From positions 1,564,001-1,628,000 of the forward strand of contig NZ_CP041742.1 in assembly GCF_007556775.1 (NCBI RefSeq): a stretch of 64,000 nt of DNA. The letters run 5' to 3'. The position numbers and the translations under genes were made by a program. Shown here in pieces: positions 23,115 through 31,403 of the stretch; position 1 is the first letter of the stretch, and each line of letters starts with the position of its first letter. The notes beneath the pieces were generated by a model, which was not told the DNA's origin, searched no databases, and saw nothing but the letters and a program-made list of their open reading frames with translations. This DNA comes from Lysobacter lycopersici. Lineage in GTDB: Bacteria; Pseudomonadota; Gammaproteobacteria; Xanthomonadales; Xanthomonadaceae.

Positions 23115-24548
23115 TTAGAGCATCGCCCGGCGCAGGTCGCCGAGCAGCTGCGCGAGGTATGCGGTGAAGCGCGCGGCGGCGGCGCCGTCGATCACGCGGT
23201 GGTCGTAGCTCAGCGACAGCGGCAGGACCAGGCGCGGCTTGAACTTCTCGCCATTCCACACCGGCTTCATGTCGGACTTGGAGACGCCGAGGATCGCCAC
23301 TTCCGGCGCATTGATGATCGGCGTGAACGCGGTGCCGCCGATGCCGCCGAGCGAGCTGATGGTGAAGCAGCCGCCCTGCATCTGCTCCGGTTTCAGCTTG
23401 CCCTCGCGCGCGAGCGCGGCGAGTTCGCCCATTTCCTGCGCGATCTGCATCACGCCCTTCTTGTCCGCATCGCGCAGCACCGGCACGACCAGGCCGTTCG
23501 GCGTGTCGGCGGCGAAGCCGATGTTGTAGTAGCGCTTGAGGACGAGGTTGTCGCCATCGAGCGAAGCGTTGAAGTTCGGATACTTCTTCAGCGCGGCGAC
23601 GCTGGCCTTGATCAGGAACGCGAGCATCGTGAGCTTGCCCGCCTTGCCCGCCGCGATCGCCTTGGCGTTTTCCTCGTTGAGCGCGACGCGCAACGCCTCG
23701 AGCTCGGTGATGTCCGCGTCGTCGTGCTGGGTGACGTGCGGGATCATCGCCCAGTTGCGCGCGAGGTTGGCGCCGGAAATCTTCTGGATGCGCGACAGCG
23801 GCTTGGCTTCGATCTCGCCGAACTTGGCGAAGTCGACCTTCGGCCACGGGATCAGGTTGAGTCCGCTACCCGATGCCGTCGGGGCTGAAGCCCCTCCCAC
23901 AGTACCGCCTGACAGCGCGGCCTTGACGAACCTCTGCACGTCTTCCTTGCCGATGCGGCCGCCGCGCTGGGTGCCAGTCACTTGCGCGAGGTCGACGCCG
24001 AGTTCGCGCGCGAACAAGCGCACCGCCGGACTCGCGTACGGCACCTTGCCGGGCAGGACGGCGTCGGCTTCGAAGCGCAATGGCGGACGGCTCGCGGGAT
24101 CGGCCGGGTCGCCGGCGACCGGCGCCTGCGCGGGTACGGGCGCGCCGCCTTCGACCTCGATGATCGATTCCTCCGTGAGGCGATCGGGCTGCGCAGGGAC
24201 GTCCACCGGCTGCACCTGCGCACCGGTTTCCGATGCCGGCTGCTCTTTTACAGCTTGCCCCTTCTTCGGCGCTTCGGGTTCGGCGCGCGGCGCGGCGGCG
24301 GCATCGCCGGCCGGTTCGATCAGCGCGACCAGGCTGCCTTCGGACAGCGCGTCGCCGAGCTTGACCTTCACTTCCTTGATCGTGCCCGCGAACGGTGCCG
24401 GCACTTCCATCGTCGCCTTGTCCGACTCCAGCGTGACCAGTCCCTGGTCCTTGGTGACCACGTCCCCGGGCTTGACCAGGACCTCGATCACCGGCACGTC
24501 GTCGTAGCCGCCGATGTCGGGGACGCGGGCTTCCATGGGTGCGGCCAT
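23115..24548 (-). CDS. aceF: dihydrolipoyllysine-residue acetyltransferase (PDH complex E2)
   Basis: About 477 aa; the E2 core transferring acetyl groups to CoA. It has one lipoyl domain (1-85, K44 in LESDKATMEVPAP), a linker, a peripheral subunit-binding domain (YASPAVRLFARELG..GRIGKEDV), a second linker, and a catalytic domain with SYDHRVIDGAAAARF (about 448). Many proteobacterial E2s have two or three lipoyl domains; here one is on E2 and one on E3. ATG 24548 with GGAG 6 nt upstream is preferred over ATG 24536. The second linker is partly encoded by a REP-like palindrome (23878-23903). Confidence 0.96.
   Translation of the reverse strand: MAAPMEARVPDIGGYDDVPVIEVLVKPGDVVTKDQGLVTLESDKATMEVPAPFAGTIKEVKVKLGDALSEGSLVALIEPAGDAAAAPRAEPEAPKKGQAVKEQPASETGAQVQPVDVPAQPDRLTEESIIEVEGGAPVPAQAPVAGDPADPASRPPLRFEADAVLPGKVPYASPAVRLFARELGVDLAQVTGTQRGGRIGKEDVQRFVKAALSGGTVGGASAPTASGSGLNLIPWPKVDFAKFGEIEAKPLSRIQKISGANLARNWAMIPHVTQHDDADITELEALRVALNEENAKAIAAGKAGKLTMLAFLIKASVAALKKYPNFNASLDGDNLVLKRYYNIGFAADTPNGLVVPVLRDADKKGVMQIAQEMGELAALAREGKLKPEQMQGGCFTISSLGGIGGTAFTPIINAPEVAILGVSKSDMKPVWNGEKFKPRLVLPLSLSYDHRVIDGAAAARFTAYLAQLLGDLRRAML
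23878..23903. repeat. REP half-element embedded in the aceF coding sequence
   Basis: GTCGGGGCTGAAGCCCCTCC followed by CACAGT is identical over 25 bp to the right arm of the intergenic REP pair at 15698-15722. In frame on the minus strand it encodes TVGGASAPTA of the Ala/Gly/Ser/Pro-rich linker between the subunit-binding and catalytic domains. Confidence 0.85.
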
Positions 24549-24722
24549 GCCGGGCTCCAACGCAGGGATCTGGCCCGTATTGTGGCCACAGAGTCGGACA
24601 ATGCGCCAACCGCCGGGGAATTGCCCGGACAAAAAGCCGGATTCGTCGAAACGCCACCCCCGGCAAGCCTGAGCCGGGTACCGGGCCCGGCTTCGGCTTC
24701 GGCTTCGAACGCTGGGCGAACT

Positions 24723-25571
24723 TCAGTCGCCGACGACGCGCAATCCGAACATCAGGCTGGCTTCGTCGACCAGGCGCACGCTGCCGCTGACGTTGAGGCT
24801 GATGGTGATCGGCTTCTTGAACACCTGCTTCGCCTGCGCGTCGGTCAGGCCGTAGGTACCGACCAGCGCGCTTTTGCTGAGCAGGCCGGCGATGCACACG
24901 GCCGAATCGCGGGAGCGTTCGAACTGCTGTTGCCCCGGCGCAAGCGGCACTTCGAAATGCTCGGACGCGGTCATCGCGGTGACCAGCTTGCCGTCGAACG
25001 GCGCACCGGTGGTCGGGTCGATCAGCGCCGGATCGTCCAGTACCTCGCTTTCGACGGTGAGCGTGGGCGAGTACGCGAGCAGGCCGACATCGCTGGCCGC
25101 GGTCGGGTTCAGGTAATCGACACTCAGGATCGGCGAGAACCAGTAGCAGAGCAGCGAGTTCGCCGCCTTGCCCGGCAAGGTCACGTGGGCGATGCCGTCG
25201 AGGTCGAAGGTGGTCGGGCCCGGCGCCGCGTTCAACGCCACGCAATTCGTGGTCGGGTCGCCGTCGTCGGGTGGGCAGCTCGACGACAGGTCGAGGTTGC
25301 CCTGGGTCACGCCGAGCCAGACGAGCGAACGGCCGAAGGAATCGACGTCGCCGACGTCGCCTTGCGAGGGTGCGGCGGCGATGTTCCCGGCACGGTCGCG
25401 GATCGCGGGAGGCGCCGCGACGCGCACGGCCTTCGCGCTCGGCAGCAAGTCGGCGGATGCGTGTTCCGCCGCCATGCCCCTGGTATCCATTCGCGCGGCA
25501 TGCGCGATCAACGTCGCCAGCAGCGCCGCGGACGCGAGCACCGCGACCGAACGCGTCGAGGGCAATTTCAT
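24723..25571 (-). CDS. exported protein of unknown function
   Basis: A 282-aa protein with a clear signal peptide (VAVLASAALLATLIAHAA). It is not recognised. Mature features are many Asp, Pro and Thr residues, at least four Cys (SSSCPPDD, TTNCVAL, LLCYWF, VCIAGL) and a C-terminal beta-rich segment (ITISLNVSGSVRLVDEASLMFG), compatible with a secreted beta-structured protein. It stands alone between aceF and the EamA transporter, on the minus strand. Family not assigned. Confidence 0.75.
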   Translation of the reverse strand: MKLPSTRSVAVLASAALLATLIAHAARMDTRGMAAEHASADLLPSAKAVRVAAPPAIRDRAGNIAAAPSQGDVGDVDSFGRSLVWLGVTQGNLDLSSSCPPDDGDPTTNCVALNAAPGPTTFDLDGIAHVTLPGKAANSLLCYWFSPILSVDYLNPTAASDVGLLAYSPTLTVESEVLDDPALIDPTTGAPFDGKLVTAMTASEHFEVPLAPGQQQFERSRDSAVCIAGLLSKSALVGTYGLTDAQAKQVFKKPITISLNVSGSVRLVDEASLMFGLRVVGD

Positions 25572-25655
25572 TCGTGTATCTCCATCGATTGCGCGGAAGC
25601 GCGCCTTCCTGCTTACGCAGCGATGGACGCAAAGCGGACATGCCGCGAACGCGGA

Positions 25656-26591
25656 TCAGGGCGGCGCGATCGGCTCCGCCGGCACGCGCCCGCCTTCGCG
25701 ACGGATGAGGTACAGGCCGCTGGCGACGATGATCGCCGCGCCGATCCACGTGGCCGTATCCGGCAGCACGCCCCAGATCGTCGCGTCCAGCAGCACGCCC
25801 CAGACCAGTGCGGTGTACTCCAGAGGCGCCAGCAGCGAAGCCTCGCCTTGGCGGAACGCCAGCGTGATCGCGTATTGCCCGAGCGCGCCGACCACGCCGA
25901 TACCCGCGATCAGCCACAGGTCGTCGTGGCGGATCGGTTGCCAGTCCCGCCACGCCAGCGCGCCGGAACCGAGCGCCATCAGCGCGAGCAGCCACACCAC
26001 CATCGCCTGGTTGGAATCGCTGCGCGCGAGCACGCGCACGGTGATCGCCGATACCGCGTAGCCGAACGCCGCAAGCAGTACCGCGAGCCCGGCGAAACTG
26101 GCCATGCCTTCGCCGCTGGGGCGCAGCACCACCAGCACGCCGAGCAGGCCGATCGCAATCGCGGCCCAGCGCCGCGGGCCGACGCGTTCGCCCAGGAACG
26201 GCACGGACATCGCGGTAATCAGTAGCGGGGCGACGAAGAAGATCGTGTACGCGGTCGACAGCGGCATGCGCTTCAGTGCGTACACGAAGCTGGCCATCAT
26301 CATGATGCCGATCGCACCGCGCAGCAGGTGCAGCGGCCAGCGCACGCGCAGCAGCGGTTTCCATCCCACCGTGGCCAACGACCACGCCAGCACCAGCGGC
26401 AACGACGTCGCGCCGCGCAAGGTCGCGACCTGGAACGGCGGGTAGCGTTCGGACAGCGTCTTCAGCCCCGCGTCCATCAGCGCGAACAATGCGACCGCGA
26501 CCAGCATCACGAGGATGCTGCGGCGACGGCGGTCGTGGGCGGAAAGCTGTTGCGCGTCCATCGACGGGATGCTATCCGAAGCCATCGCCAT
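25656..26591 (-). CDS. EamA/DMT-family transporter
   Basis: A 311-aa inner-membrane protein with about ten helices in two internally related EamA halves (about 25-155 and 175-300). Typical elements are LRGATSLPLVLAW, LSTAYTIFFVAPLLIT and, in the second half, LAPLEYTALVWGVLL. Members export metabolites or amino acids; the substrate cannot be told from sequence. ATG 26591 has AAGGA 8 nt upstream; ATG 26561 is an alternative. Confidence 0.9.
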   Translation of the reverse strand: MAMASDSIPSMDAQQLSAHDRRRRSILVMLVAVALFALMDAGLKTLSERYPPFQVATLRGATSLPLVLAWSLATVGWKPLLRVRWPLHLLRGAIGIMMMASFVYALKRMPLSTAYTIFFVAPLLITAMSVPFLGERVGPRRWAAIAIGLLGVLVVLRPSGEGMASFAGLAVLLAAFGYAVSAITVRVLARSDSNQAMVVWLLALMALGSGALAWRDWQPIRHDDLWLIAGIGVVGALGQYAITLAFRQGEASLLAPLEYTALVWGVLLDATIWGVLPDTATWIGAAIIVASGLYLIRREGGRVPAEPIAPP

Positions 26592-26651
26592 CCCGCGCGT
26601 CCTTCAAGAAAGCGGCGACCCGAAGGCCGCCGCTCGATCACGCGCGTCGCA

Positions 26652-27089
26652 TCAACGGACGGGCTTGATGTGGAACGCACCCACTTCCACGCCGAGGTTG
26701 ATGCCCTCGCCGCCGCCGGCCAGGGCCAGCGACACGTTGCCCTTGGACAGCAATTGCGTTTCCGCGGACTTGACCATGCCCGCGCTGGCGCTGGCGTGCG
26801 CATAGTTGCCGTAGACCTCGCGGATGTTGTGGACATCGGTGAAACGGCCCTTGCCGTTGTCGATCTTCCACTTGCCCGCGGTCAGGCCCAGGCCTTGCGC
26901 GGTAATCCGCACCGGCAATGTCTGTCCGTTGTCGCAGCGGACCACGCCCGTGCCGGCGGCGTGCTTGTAGACCAGCGACCAGCTGGTGAGCTGGTAGTCC
27001 AGCTTGCAATCGATGTCGGCGCCCGCATGGGCGTTCGGCGCGATGAACATGGCGATGGCGAAAGCAGATGCAGCAATCAGGGTTTTCAT
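26652..27089 (-). CDS. exported protein of unknown function
   Basis: About 145 aa with a signal peptide (LIAASAFAIAMFIAPNAHA). The mature part has two Cys (DIDCKLDY and VRCDNGQ) that may form one disulfide, and Gly-rich strands (ALAGGGEGINLGVEVGAF) suggesting a beta-barrel or beta-sandwich periplasmic protein. I do not recognise the family with confidence. GGAGG sits 4 nt before ATG 27089. A perfect inverted repeat GTGTTC-TCCG-GAACAC (27099-27114) lies just upstream and may be an operator or leader hairpin. Confidence 0.8.
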   Translation of the reverse strand: MKTLIAASAFAIAMFIAPNAHAGADIDCKLDYQLTSWSLVYKHAAGTGVVRCDNGQTLPVRITAQGLGLTAGKWKIDNGKGRFTDVHNIREVYGNYAHASASAGMVKSAETQLLSKGNVSLALAGGGEGINLGVEVGAFHIKPVR

Positions 27090-27098
27090 GGGGCCTCC

Positions 27099-27114
27099 GT
27101 GTTCTCCGGAACAC
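27099..27114. promoter_or_regulatory. inverted repeat GTGTTC-N4-GAACAC before the exported-protein gene
   Basis: Perfect 6-bp arms with a 4-bp spacer, adjacent to the Shine-Dalgarno of the minus-strand gene starting at 27089. Could be an operator or a leader hairpin; no regulator is implied by the sequence. Confidence 0.35.
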
Positions 27115-27297
27115 GCGCCACAGTCTCCGCAACGCATCTGAACGCGGGGAAACACGCGCCCTTTTTCTTCAGCGCGCCGTCGGCGAGTTGAGCGACGCGT
27201 GAAAACGGACACGCCGCGGGCCTTCACCCGGCGCGGCGGCATTCGTCGCGTTTCGCAGGGGCGATGAACCCGTGGTCCCGCGCGGCACGTTCCATGC

Positions 27298-27319
27298 GGT
27301 AACCTGCGCGCCCGTTACC
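27298..27319. promoter_or_regulatory. inverted repeat GGTAAC-N10-GTTACC before yajQ
   Basis: Perfect 6-bp arms 12 bp upstream of the yajQ ATG. The spacing suits a dimeric repressor site or a leader hairpin near the ribosome-binding region, where no good Shine-Dalgarno is seen. Confidence 0.35.
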
Positions 27320-27331
27320 AGCGTCGCCGCC

Positions 27332-27814
27332 ATGCCTTCTTTCGACATCGTTTCCGAAGTGGATGCCCACGAACTCGCCAACGCCGTGGACCAGGCCAAC
27401 CGCGAGCTGTCCACCCGCTTCGATTTCAAGGGCGTGGAGGCCAGGTTCGTGCTGGACGACAAGCTCATCACCCAGTCCGCGCCCAGCGACTTCCAGTTGC
27501 AGCAGATGAGCGACATCCTGCGCGCGCGCCTGGTCGCGCGGAAGATCGACGCACGCTGCCTGGATTTCGGCGCCGTCGAGACCAACCTGGCCGGCGCACG
27601 GCAGAAGATCGCCGTGAAGCAGGGCATCGAACGCGAACTGGCGAAGAAGCTGCAAGGCGCGATCAAGGACGCCAGGCTCAAGGTCGAGGCGCAGGTCAAC
27701 GGCGACAAGCTGCGCGTGACCGGCAAGAAGCGCGACGACCTGCAGGCGACGATGGCGCTGTTGCGCGGCAAGGACTACGAACTGCCGCTGCAGTTCGACA
27801 ACTTTCGTGACTGA
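27332..27814 (+). CDS. yajQ: YajQ-family cyclic-di-GMP-binding protein
   Basis: A 160-aa cytoplasmic protein of two ferredoxin-like domains. The start MPSFDIVSEVDAHELANAVD and the segments STRFDFKG and LQATMALLRGKDYELPLQF are family signatures; length is normal. The Xanthomonas campestris homologue binds cyclic-di-GMP and acts with a LysR regulator on virulence genes, so the same role is plausible here. The last 40 bp overlap the end of the convergent metallo-beta-lactamase-fold gene. Confidence 0.95.
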   Translation: MPSFDIVSEVDAHELANAVDQANRELSTRFDFKGVEARFVLDDKLITQSAPSDFQLQQMSDILRARLVARKIDARCLDFGAVETNLAGARQKIAVKQGIERELAKKLQGAIKDARLKVEAQVNGDKLRVTGKKRDDLQATMALLRGKDYELPLQFDNFRD

Positions 27815-28851
27815 TCGACTCGTGCAAGCGCTCGTCGGCGGGGATTGATCCCTCCGCCGGCGCGACAGTATTTGTCGCGCTTCGCCGGTTCGGCCCGCAA
27901 CACGCTCTGGAAGTAGTAGTCGAGCAACAAGCGGCTGAGCTTGCGTTGATCCGCGGGCAGCAACGGCCCGAGGTCGCGTTCCCAGCCGGCGGCGCATTCG
28001 GCGACGGTCGCATTGCCCGTGGCGCAAGCCAGCAGTTGGTCGAACGCATGGCGATACGTCGCGAACTGCGCATGCGTCATCGGCGCGCCATGCCCGGGCA
28101 CCAGGGTGTCGAACGCCTGCGCATCCAGTCGCCCCAGCGCTTCGCTCCAGCCGTGCGGACATGCGGTGTCGAAGAACGGCGCGGGGAAGTTGACGAGATC
28201 GCCGGAGACCAAGGTGCGCGTGGAAGGATCGAGCAACCAGACGTCGCCGCCGCTCACCGCGTTCTTTTCCAGCCCGACCCGGAACTGCATGCCCGCGATG
28301 CGCAAGGATCCGGACGACAGCACCGGATCGGTCGGGAACAGTTTCGGCCCGGCATCGATGCGCGCGATGCCGGCGCGCAGGTAGCCGGCTTCGGGGCTGT
28401 CCGCCGGCAACGTGGCCAGCCGTGCGGCCGCGGCCTTGCGCGAATCGGCGAGGAAGTGCTGCATCGCGTCCTCGATCGCGGTGCTCGCATAAACCTTGGA
28501 CTGCGGATATTTCTCGCGCAGCGGCACGTTGCCGCTGACGTGGTCGAGGTGCCAGTGGCTGTTGACGATCGCCACCACCGGAAGATGCCATCCCTCCGCA
28601 GCGTCGATGATCCGCCCGGCGAAGGCCTGCTCGTGGCGCCCGGTATCGAACACGATCAATCCTTCCGGCGCGCGGATCATCACGCTGTTGCCGTCCGGTT
28701 GCCCGTCGCCCTGCTCCGGATCGTAGGTTCCCGGCAACAACACCATGTGCCGGTTCAGCGACTGCATTCCCGCGGGCGCGACCCACCGCGGCGCCGTTGC
28801 ACAAGCGGCCAACAAGCCCAGCGCCAGCGATGCCAATGCCTTCGGTTTCAT
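27775..28851 (-). CDS. MBL-fold metallo-hydrolase, predicted lipoprotein
   Basis: A 358-aa protein with a lipoprotein signal (LGLLAACAT, lipidated C17) and a metallo-beta-lactamase fold: N98-S-H99-W-H101-L-D103-H104 is the HxHxDH zinc motif, with later ligands likely in VSGDLVNF and PGHGAP. The C-terminal 100 residues form a helical extension. The C-terminus is encoded antisense to the last codons of yajQ (40 bp overlap), so its final residues may be less constrained. The substrate is unknown: beta-lactam, lactone and phosphodiester hydrolases all share this motif. Confidence 0.87.
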   Translation of the reverse strand: MKPKALASLALGLLAACATAPRWVAPAGMQSLNRHMVLLPGTYDPEQGDGQPDGNSVMIRAPEGLIVFDTGRHEQAFAGRIIDAAEGWHLPVVAIVNSHWHLDHVSGNVPLREKYPQSKVYASTAIEDAMQHFLADSRKAAAARLATLPADSPEAGYLRAGIARIDAGPKLFPTDPVLSSGSLRIAGMQFRVGLEKNAVSGGDVWLLDPSTRTLVSGDLVNFPAPFFDTACPHGWSEALGRLDAQAFDTLVPGHGAPMTHAQFATYRHAFDQLLACATGNATVAECAAGWERDLGPLLPADQRKLSRLLLDYYFQSVLRAEPAKRDKYCRAGGGINPRRRALARVDQSRKLSNCSGSS

Positions 28852-28945
28852 GCGATCCCCGCGCCGTCGCGATGTCGGCTACGCTGCGCGTCCGGCCATG
28901 GACCTGCAATAGTCGGAAGTCACCGCGCGAGGGTTCCGCCAGATC

Positions 28946-29518
28946 ATGCAAACCGCTAACGCAGAGCCATTCGATCCCGATCGCGTCGAACGCGACGTCC
29001 GCCGCTGGCTGGAACGCGCGGTGATCGGGCTCAACCTGTGCCCGTTCGCGAAGGCGGTGTATGCCAAGCAGCAGGTGCGGATCGTGGTCAGCGATGCGAC
29101 CACCGAACGCGCCCTGCTGGAACAGCTGGGCGAGGAGATGGCGATGCTGCGCGACACGCCGGCGGAGGACATCGACACGACCCTGCTGGTGCATCCGCAG
29201 GTCTTGCAGGATTTCCTCGACTACAACGATTTCCTCGACGATGCCGATGCGCTGGTCGAGACGATGGAACTCGATGGCGTGCTGCAGGTTGCCAGCTTCC
29301 ATCCGCATTACCAGTTCGCCGGCACCGAAGCGGACGACGCGGAAAACCTGACCAACCGCGCGCCATGGCCGATCCTGCACCTGCTGCGCGAGGACAGCGT
29401 GGATCGCGCGGTCGCCGCGTATCCCGAACCGGACGCGATCATCGAACGCAACGTGGCGACGATGCGCGAACTCGGTGCGGAAGGATTCCGCAAGCTGCTT
29501 GTCGACGACGACGCCTGA
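28946..29518 (+). CDS. DUF1415 family protein
   Basis: A 190-aa cytoplasmic protein matching DUF1415: WLERAVIGLNLCPFAKAVY near the N-terminus and ASFHPHYQFAGT in the middle are the family's most conserved stretches, with Cys and His residues that could bind a metal. Function is unknown in the family. It stands alone between the MBL lipoprotein and the OmpA-like gene. Confidence 0.9.
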   Translation: MQTANAEPFDPDRVERDVRRWLERAVIGLNLCPFAKAVYAKQQVRIVVSDATTERALLEQLGEEMAMLRDTPAEDIDTTLLVHPQVLQDFLDYNDFLDDADALVETMELDGVLQVASFHPHYQFAGTEADDAENLTNRAPWPILHLLREDSVDRAVAAYPEPDAIIERNVATMRELGAEGFRKLLVDDDA

Positions 29519-29595
29519 ACACGGGCCGGACATTCCTTGTCCGGAATCGCGCGCACGTCGCGTTTGGCTTCTTGTCCGCTGGGAGGAAATCCGAC

Positions 29596-30690
29596 ATGGC
29601 ACGTTCCGACGCACGAATCCTGCTGTCCGCGCTGCTGGCCTCGCTGGCCCTCGTCGGATGCAAGCCCGCCGCGACCGGCGCGGACGCCGCTGCAAGCGCC
29701 GCGATGGCGACGCCGGCCACGCCCGCGACCATCCCCACTCCCGCAACGATCTCGATCCCGACCCCCGCCTCGACCGCCACCTCCGGCGATGCCGGCGCGA
29801 CCGACGCCAGCGCGGACTTCGATCCGGCCAGCGTGCCCGAGAGCACCGCCACGCTGCCGCCGTTCCCGTTCTTCAAGGCTCCGGACGGACTGGCCAGCGT
29901 GCAGGACGAGAAGACGCGCAATTCCAGCTTCGACCGCGAGCACATGATCGCGGGCGGCAAGGTCGTCGCGCTCGAAGGCAAGGTGTTCCGCGACCTGTTC
30001 CCGCTCGACAACCCGGACCGCCCGTACTCGGCGCTCGAATTCCAGCGCAACTACGAAAACGCCATCACCGACCTCGGCGGGATGAAGGTCAGCGCCGTGC
30101 AATTCACCGACGAGGTGAACAACGCCTTCGGCGGGCGCGACGCGGTCGATGCGCATTTCCACGGCACCTGCGCCGGGGTGGACTGCGAAAACAACACCTA
30201 CCTGATCCGCCAGGGCGGGCAGGAATACTGGGTACTGGTCAGCACCGGCGCGATCCCGCTGCACGGCGCGATCGTGGTGCTGCAGCGCAAGGCCATGGAG
30301 AGCAAGCTCGGCTTCCTCGATGCGGGCGCGATGAAGAAGGCGATCGACAAGGACGGCCACGTCGCCCTCCACATCAACTTCGACGTCGACAAGGCCACGC
30401 TGCGGCCCGACGCGAAGCCCGTGGTCGCGGAAATCGACAAGTTGCTCGGCGCGGATCCGGCGCTGAAGCTATCGATCGAGGGCCACACCGACAACACCGG
30501 CACCGCGGCGCACAACCAGGAGCTTTCGGCCGCGCGTGCGGCCAGCGTGCGCGATGCGCTGGTCGCGCTCGGCGTCGACGCGTCGCGACTGACGTCGAAG
30601 GGTTTCGGCCAGGACAAGCCGGTCGCCGACAACGGCACCGAATCCGGGCGCGCACAGAACCGCCGGGTCGAGCTGGTGAAGGTCGACTGA
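29596..30690 (+). CDS. OmpA-family lipoprotein
   Basis: A 364-aa protein. Signal peptide with lipobox SLALVGC (C22), then a low-complexity Ala/Thr/Pro linker (about 25-75), a roughly 150-aa middle domain with two Cys (GTCAGVDCEN), and a C-terminal OmpA peptidoglycan-binding domain (about 255-364) with INFDVDKATLRPDAKP, LSIEGHTDNTG and SAARAASVRDALVALGV. It would tether the outer membrane to the cell wall. The start at 29596 follows a GGGAGGAAAT Shine-Dalgarno; the frame is open far upstream but overlaps the DUF1415 gene. Confidence 0.92.
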   Translation: MARSDARILLSALLASLALVGCKPAATGADAAASAAMATPATPATIPTPATISIPTPASTATSGDAGATDASADFDPASVPESTATLPPFPFFKAPDGLASVQDEKTRNSSFDREHMIAGGKVVALEGKVFRDLFPLDNPDRPYSALEFQRNYENAITDLGGMKVSAVQFTDEVNNAFGGRDAVDAHFHGTCAGVDCENNTYLIRQGGQEYWVLVSTGAIPLHGAIVVLQRKAMESKLGFLDAGAMKKAIDKDGHVALHINFDVDKATLRPDAKPVVAEIDKLLGADPALKLSIEGHTDNTGTAAHNQELSAARAASVRDALVALGVDASRLTSKGFGQDKPVADNGTESGRAQNRRVELVKVD

Positions 30691-30695
30691 TCGCC

Positions 30696-31403
30696 TCAGG
30701 CGGCGGGCGCGAACAGCGCCTGCCGTCCCGTTTCATCGAGGATTCGCCGCTCGCCTTCCGGCAAATTGCCGAGTTCGAGTCCGCCGATCTGCTCGCGATG
30801 CAGCGCCACGACGCGGTTGCCGACCGCGGCGAACATGCGTCGCACCTGGTGGTAGCGGCCTTCGTGCAAGGTCAGCCGTGCATTGCGCGCGTCGGTGGTT
30901 TCGAGTTCCGCCGGCAACAGCGGCGTCTTCTCGCCATCCAGCATCAACGTGCCGCTGGCGAACAGCGCGGCCTCGTCGCCGCGCAGGTCTTCCGCCAGCG
31001 TTGCGCGATAGACCTTGGGCAGTTTCGATTTCGGCGCGATGATCCGGTGCAACAGCTGTCCATCGTCGGTGAGCAGCAACAGGCCGGAGGTGTCGCGATC
31101 CAGTCGCCCGACCGTGGACAAGGCCGGATTTCGCAGGCGGAAACGCGGCGGCAGCAGGTCGTAGACCACGCGACCGGGATCTTTCGTCGAACAGGTGACG
31201 CCGACCGGTTTGTGCAGCATCAGCAACAAGCCTTGCGGAGGATCCAGCACTTCGCCATCGACGCGGATCGCATCAAACGGAACGACGTCGTCGGCGTACA
31301 GCACTTCGCCATCCGCATCGGTGACGCGGCCCTCGCGGAACATCCACGCGACCTCCTTGCGACTGCCGTAGCCGAGGTTGGCGAGGTGCTTGACCAGCTT
31401 CAC
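30696..31403 (-). CDS. rsuA: 16S rRNA pseudouridine synthase (RsuA family)
   Basis: About 235 aa. It has an N-terminal S4-like RNA-binding region (LVKHLANLGYGSRKEVAWMF), then the catalytic domain with KPVGVTCSTKD, the active Asp in GRLDRDTSGLLLLT and the RsuA-type EGRYHQVRRMFAAVGNRV. RsuA makes pseudouridine 516 in 16S rRNA. The start is a GTG at 31403 overlapping the rsmC stop (GTGA), so it is translated with another 16S rRNA modification gene. Upstream in-frame Met codons lie inside rsmC and are rejected. Confidence 0.92.
   Translation of the reverse strand: MKLVKHLANLGYGSRKEVAWMFREGRVTDADGEVLYADDVVPFDAIRVDGEVLDPPQGLLLMLHKPVGVTCSTKDPGRVVYDLLPPRFRLRNPALSTVGRLDRDTSGLLLLTDDGQLLHRIIAPKSKLPKVYRATLAEDLRGDEAALFASGTLMLDGEKTPLLPAELETTDARNARLTLHEGRYHQVRRMFAAVGNRVVALHREQIGGLELGNLPEGERRILDETGRQALFAPAA

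Noticed and set aside
23115-24632. Longer aceF reading frame beginning about 28 residues upstream
   Set aside because: The extra residues precede the conserved lipoyl start and lack similarity to E2 proteins; ATG 24548 has a good Shine-Dalgarno.
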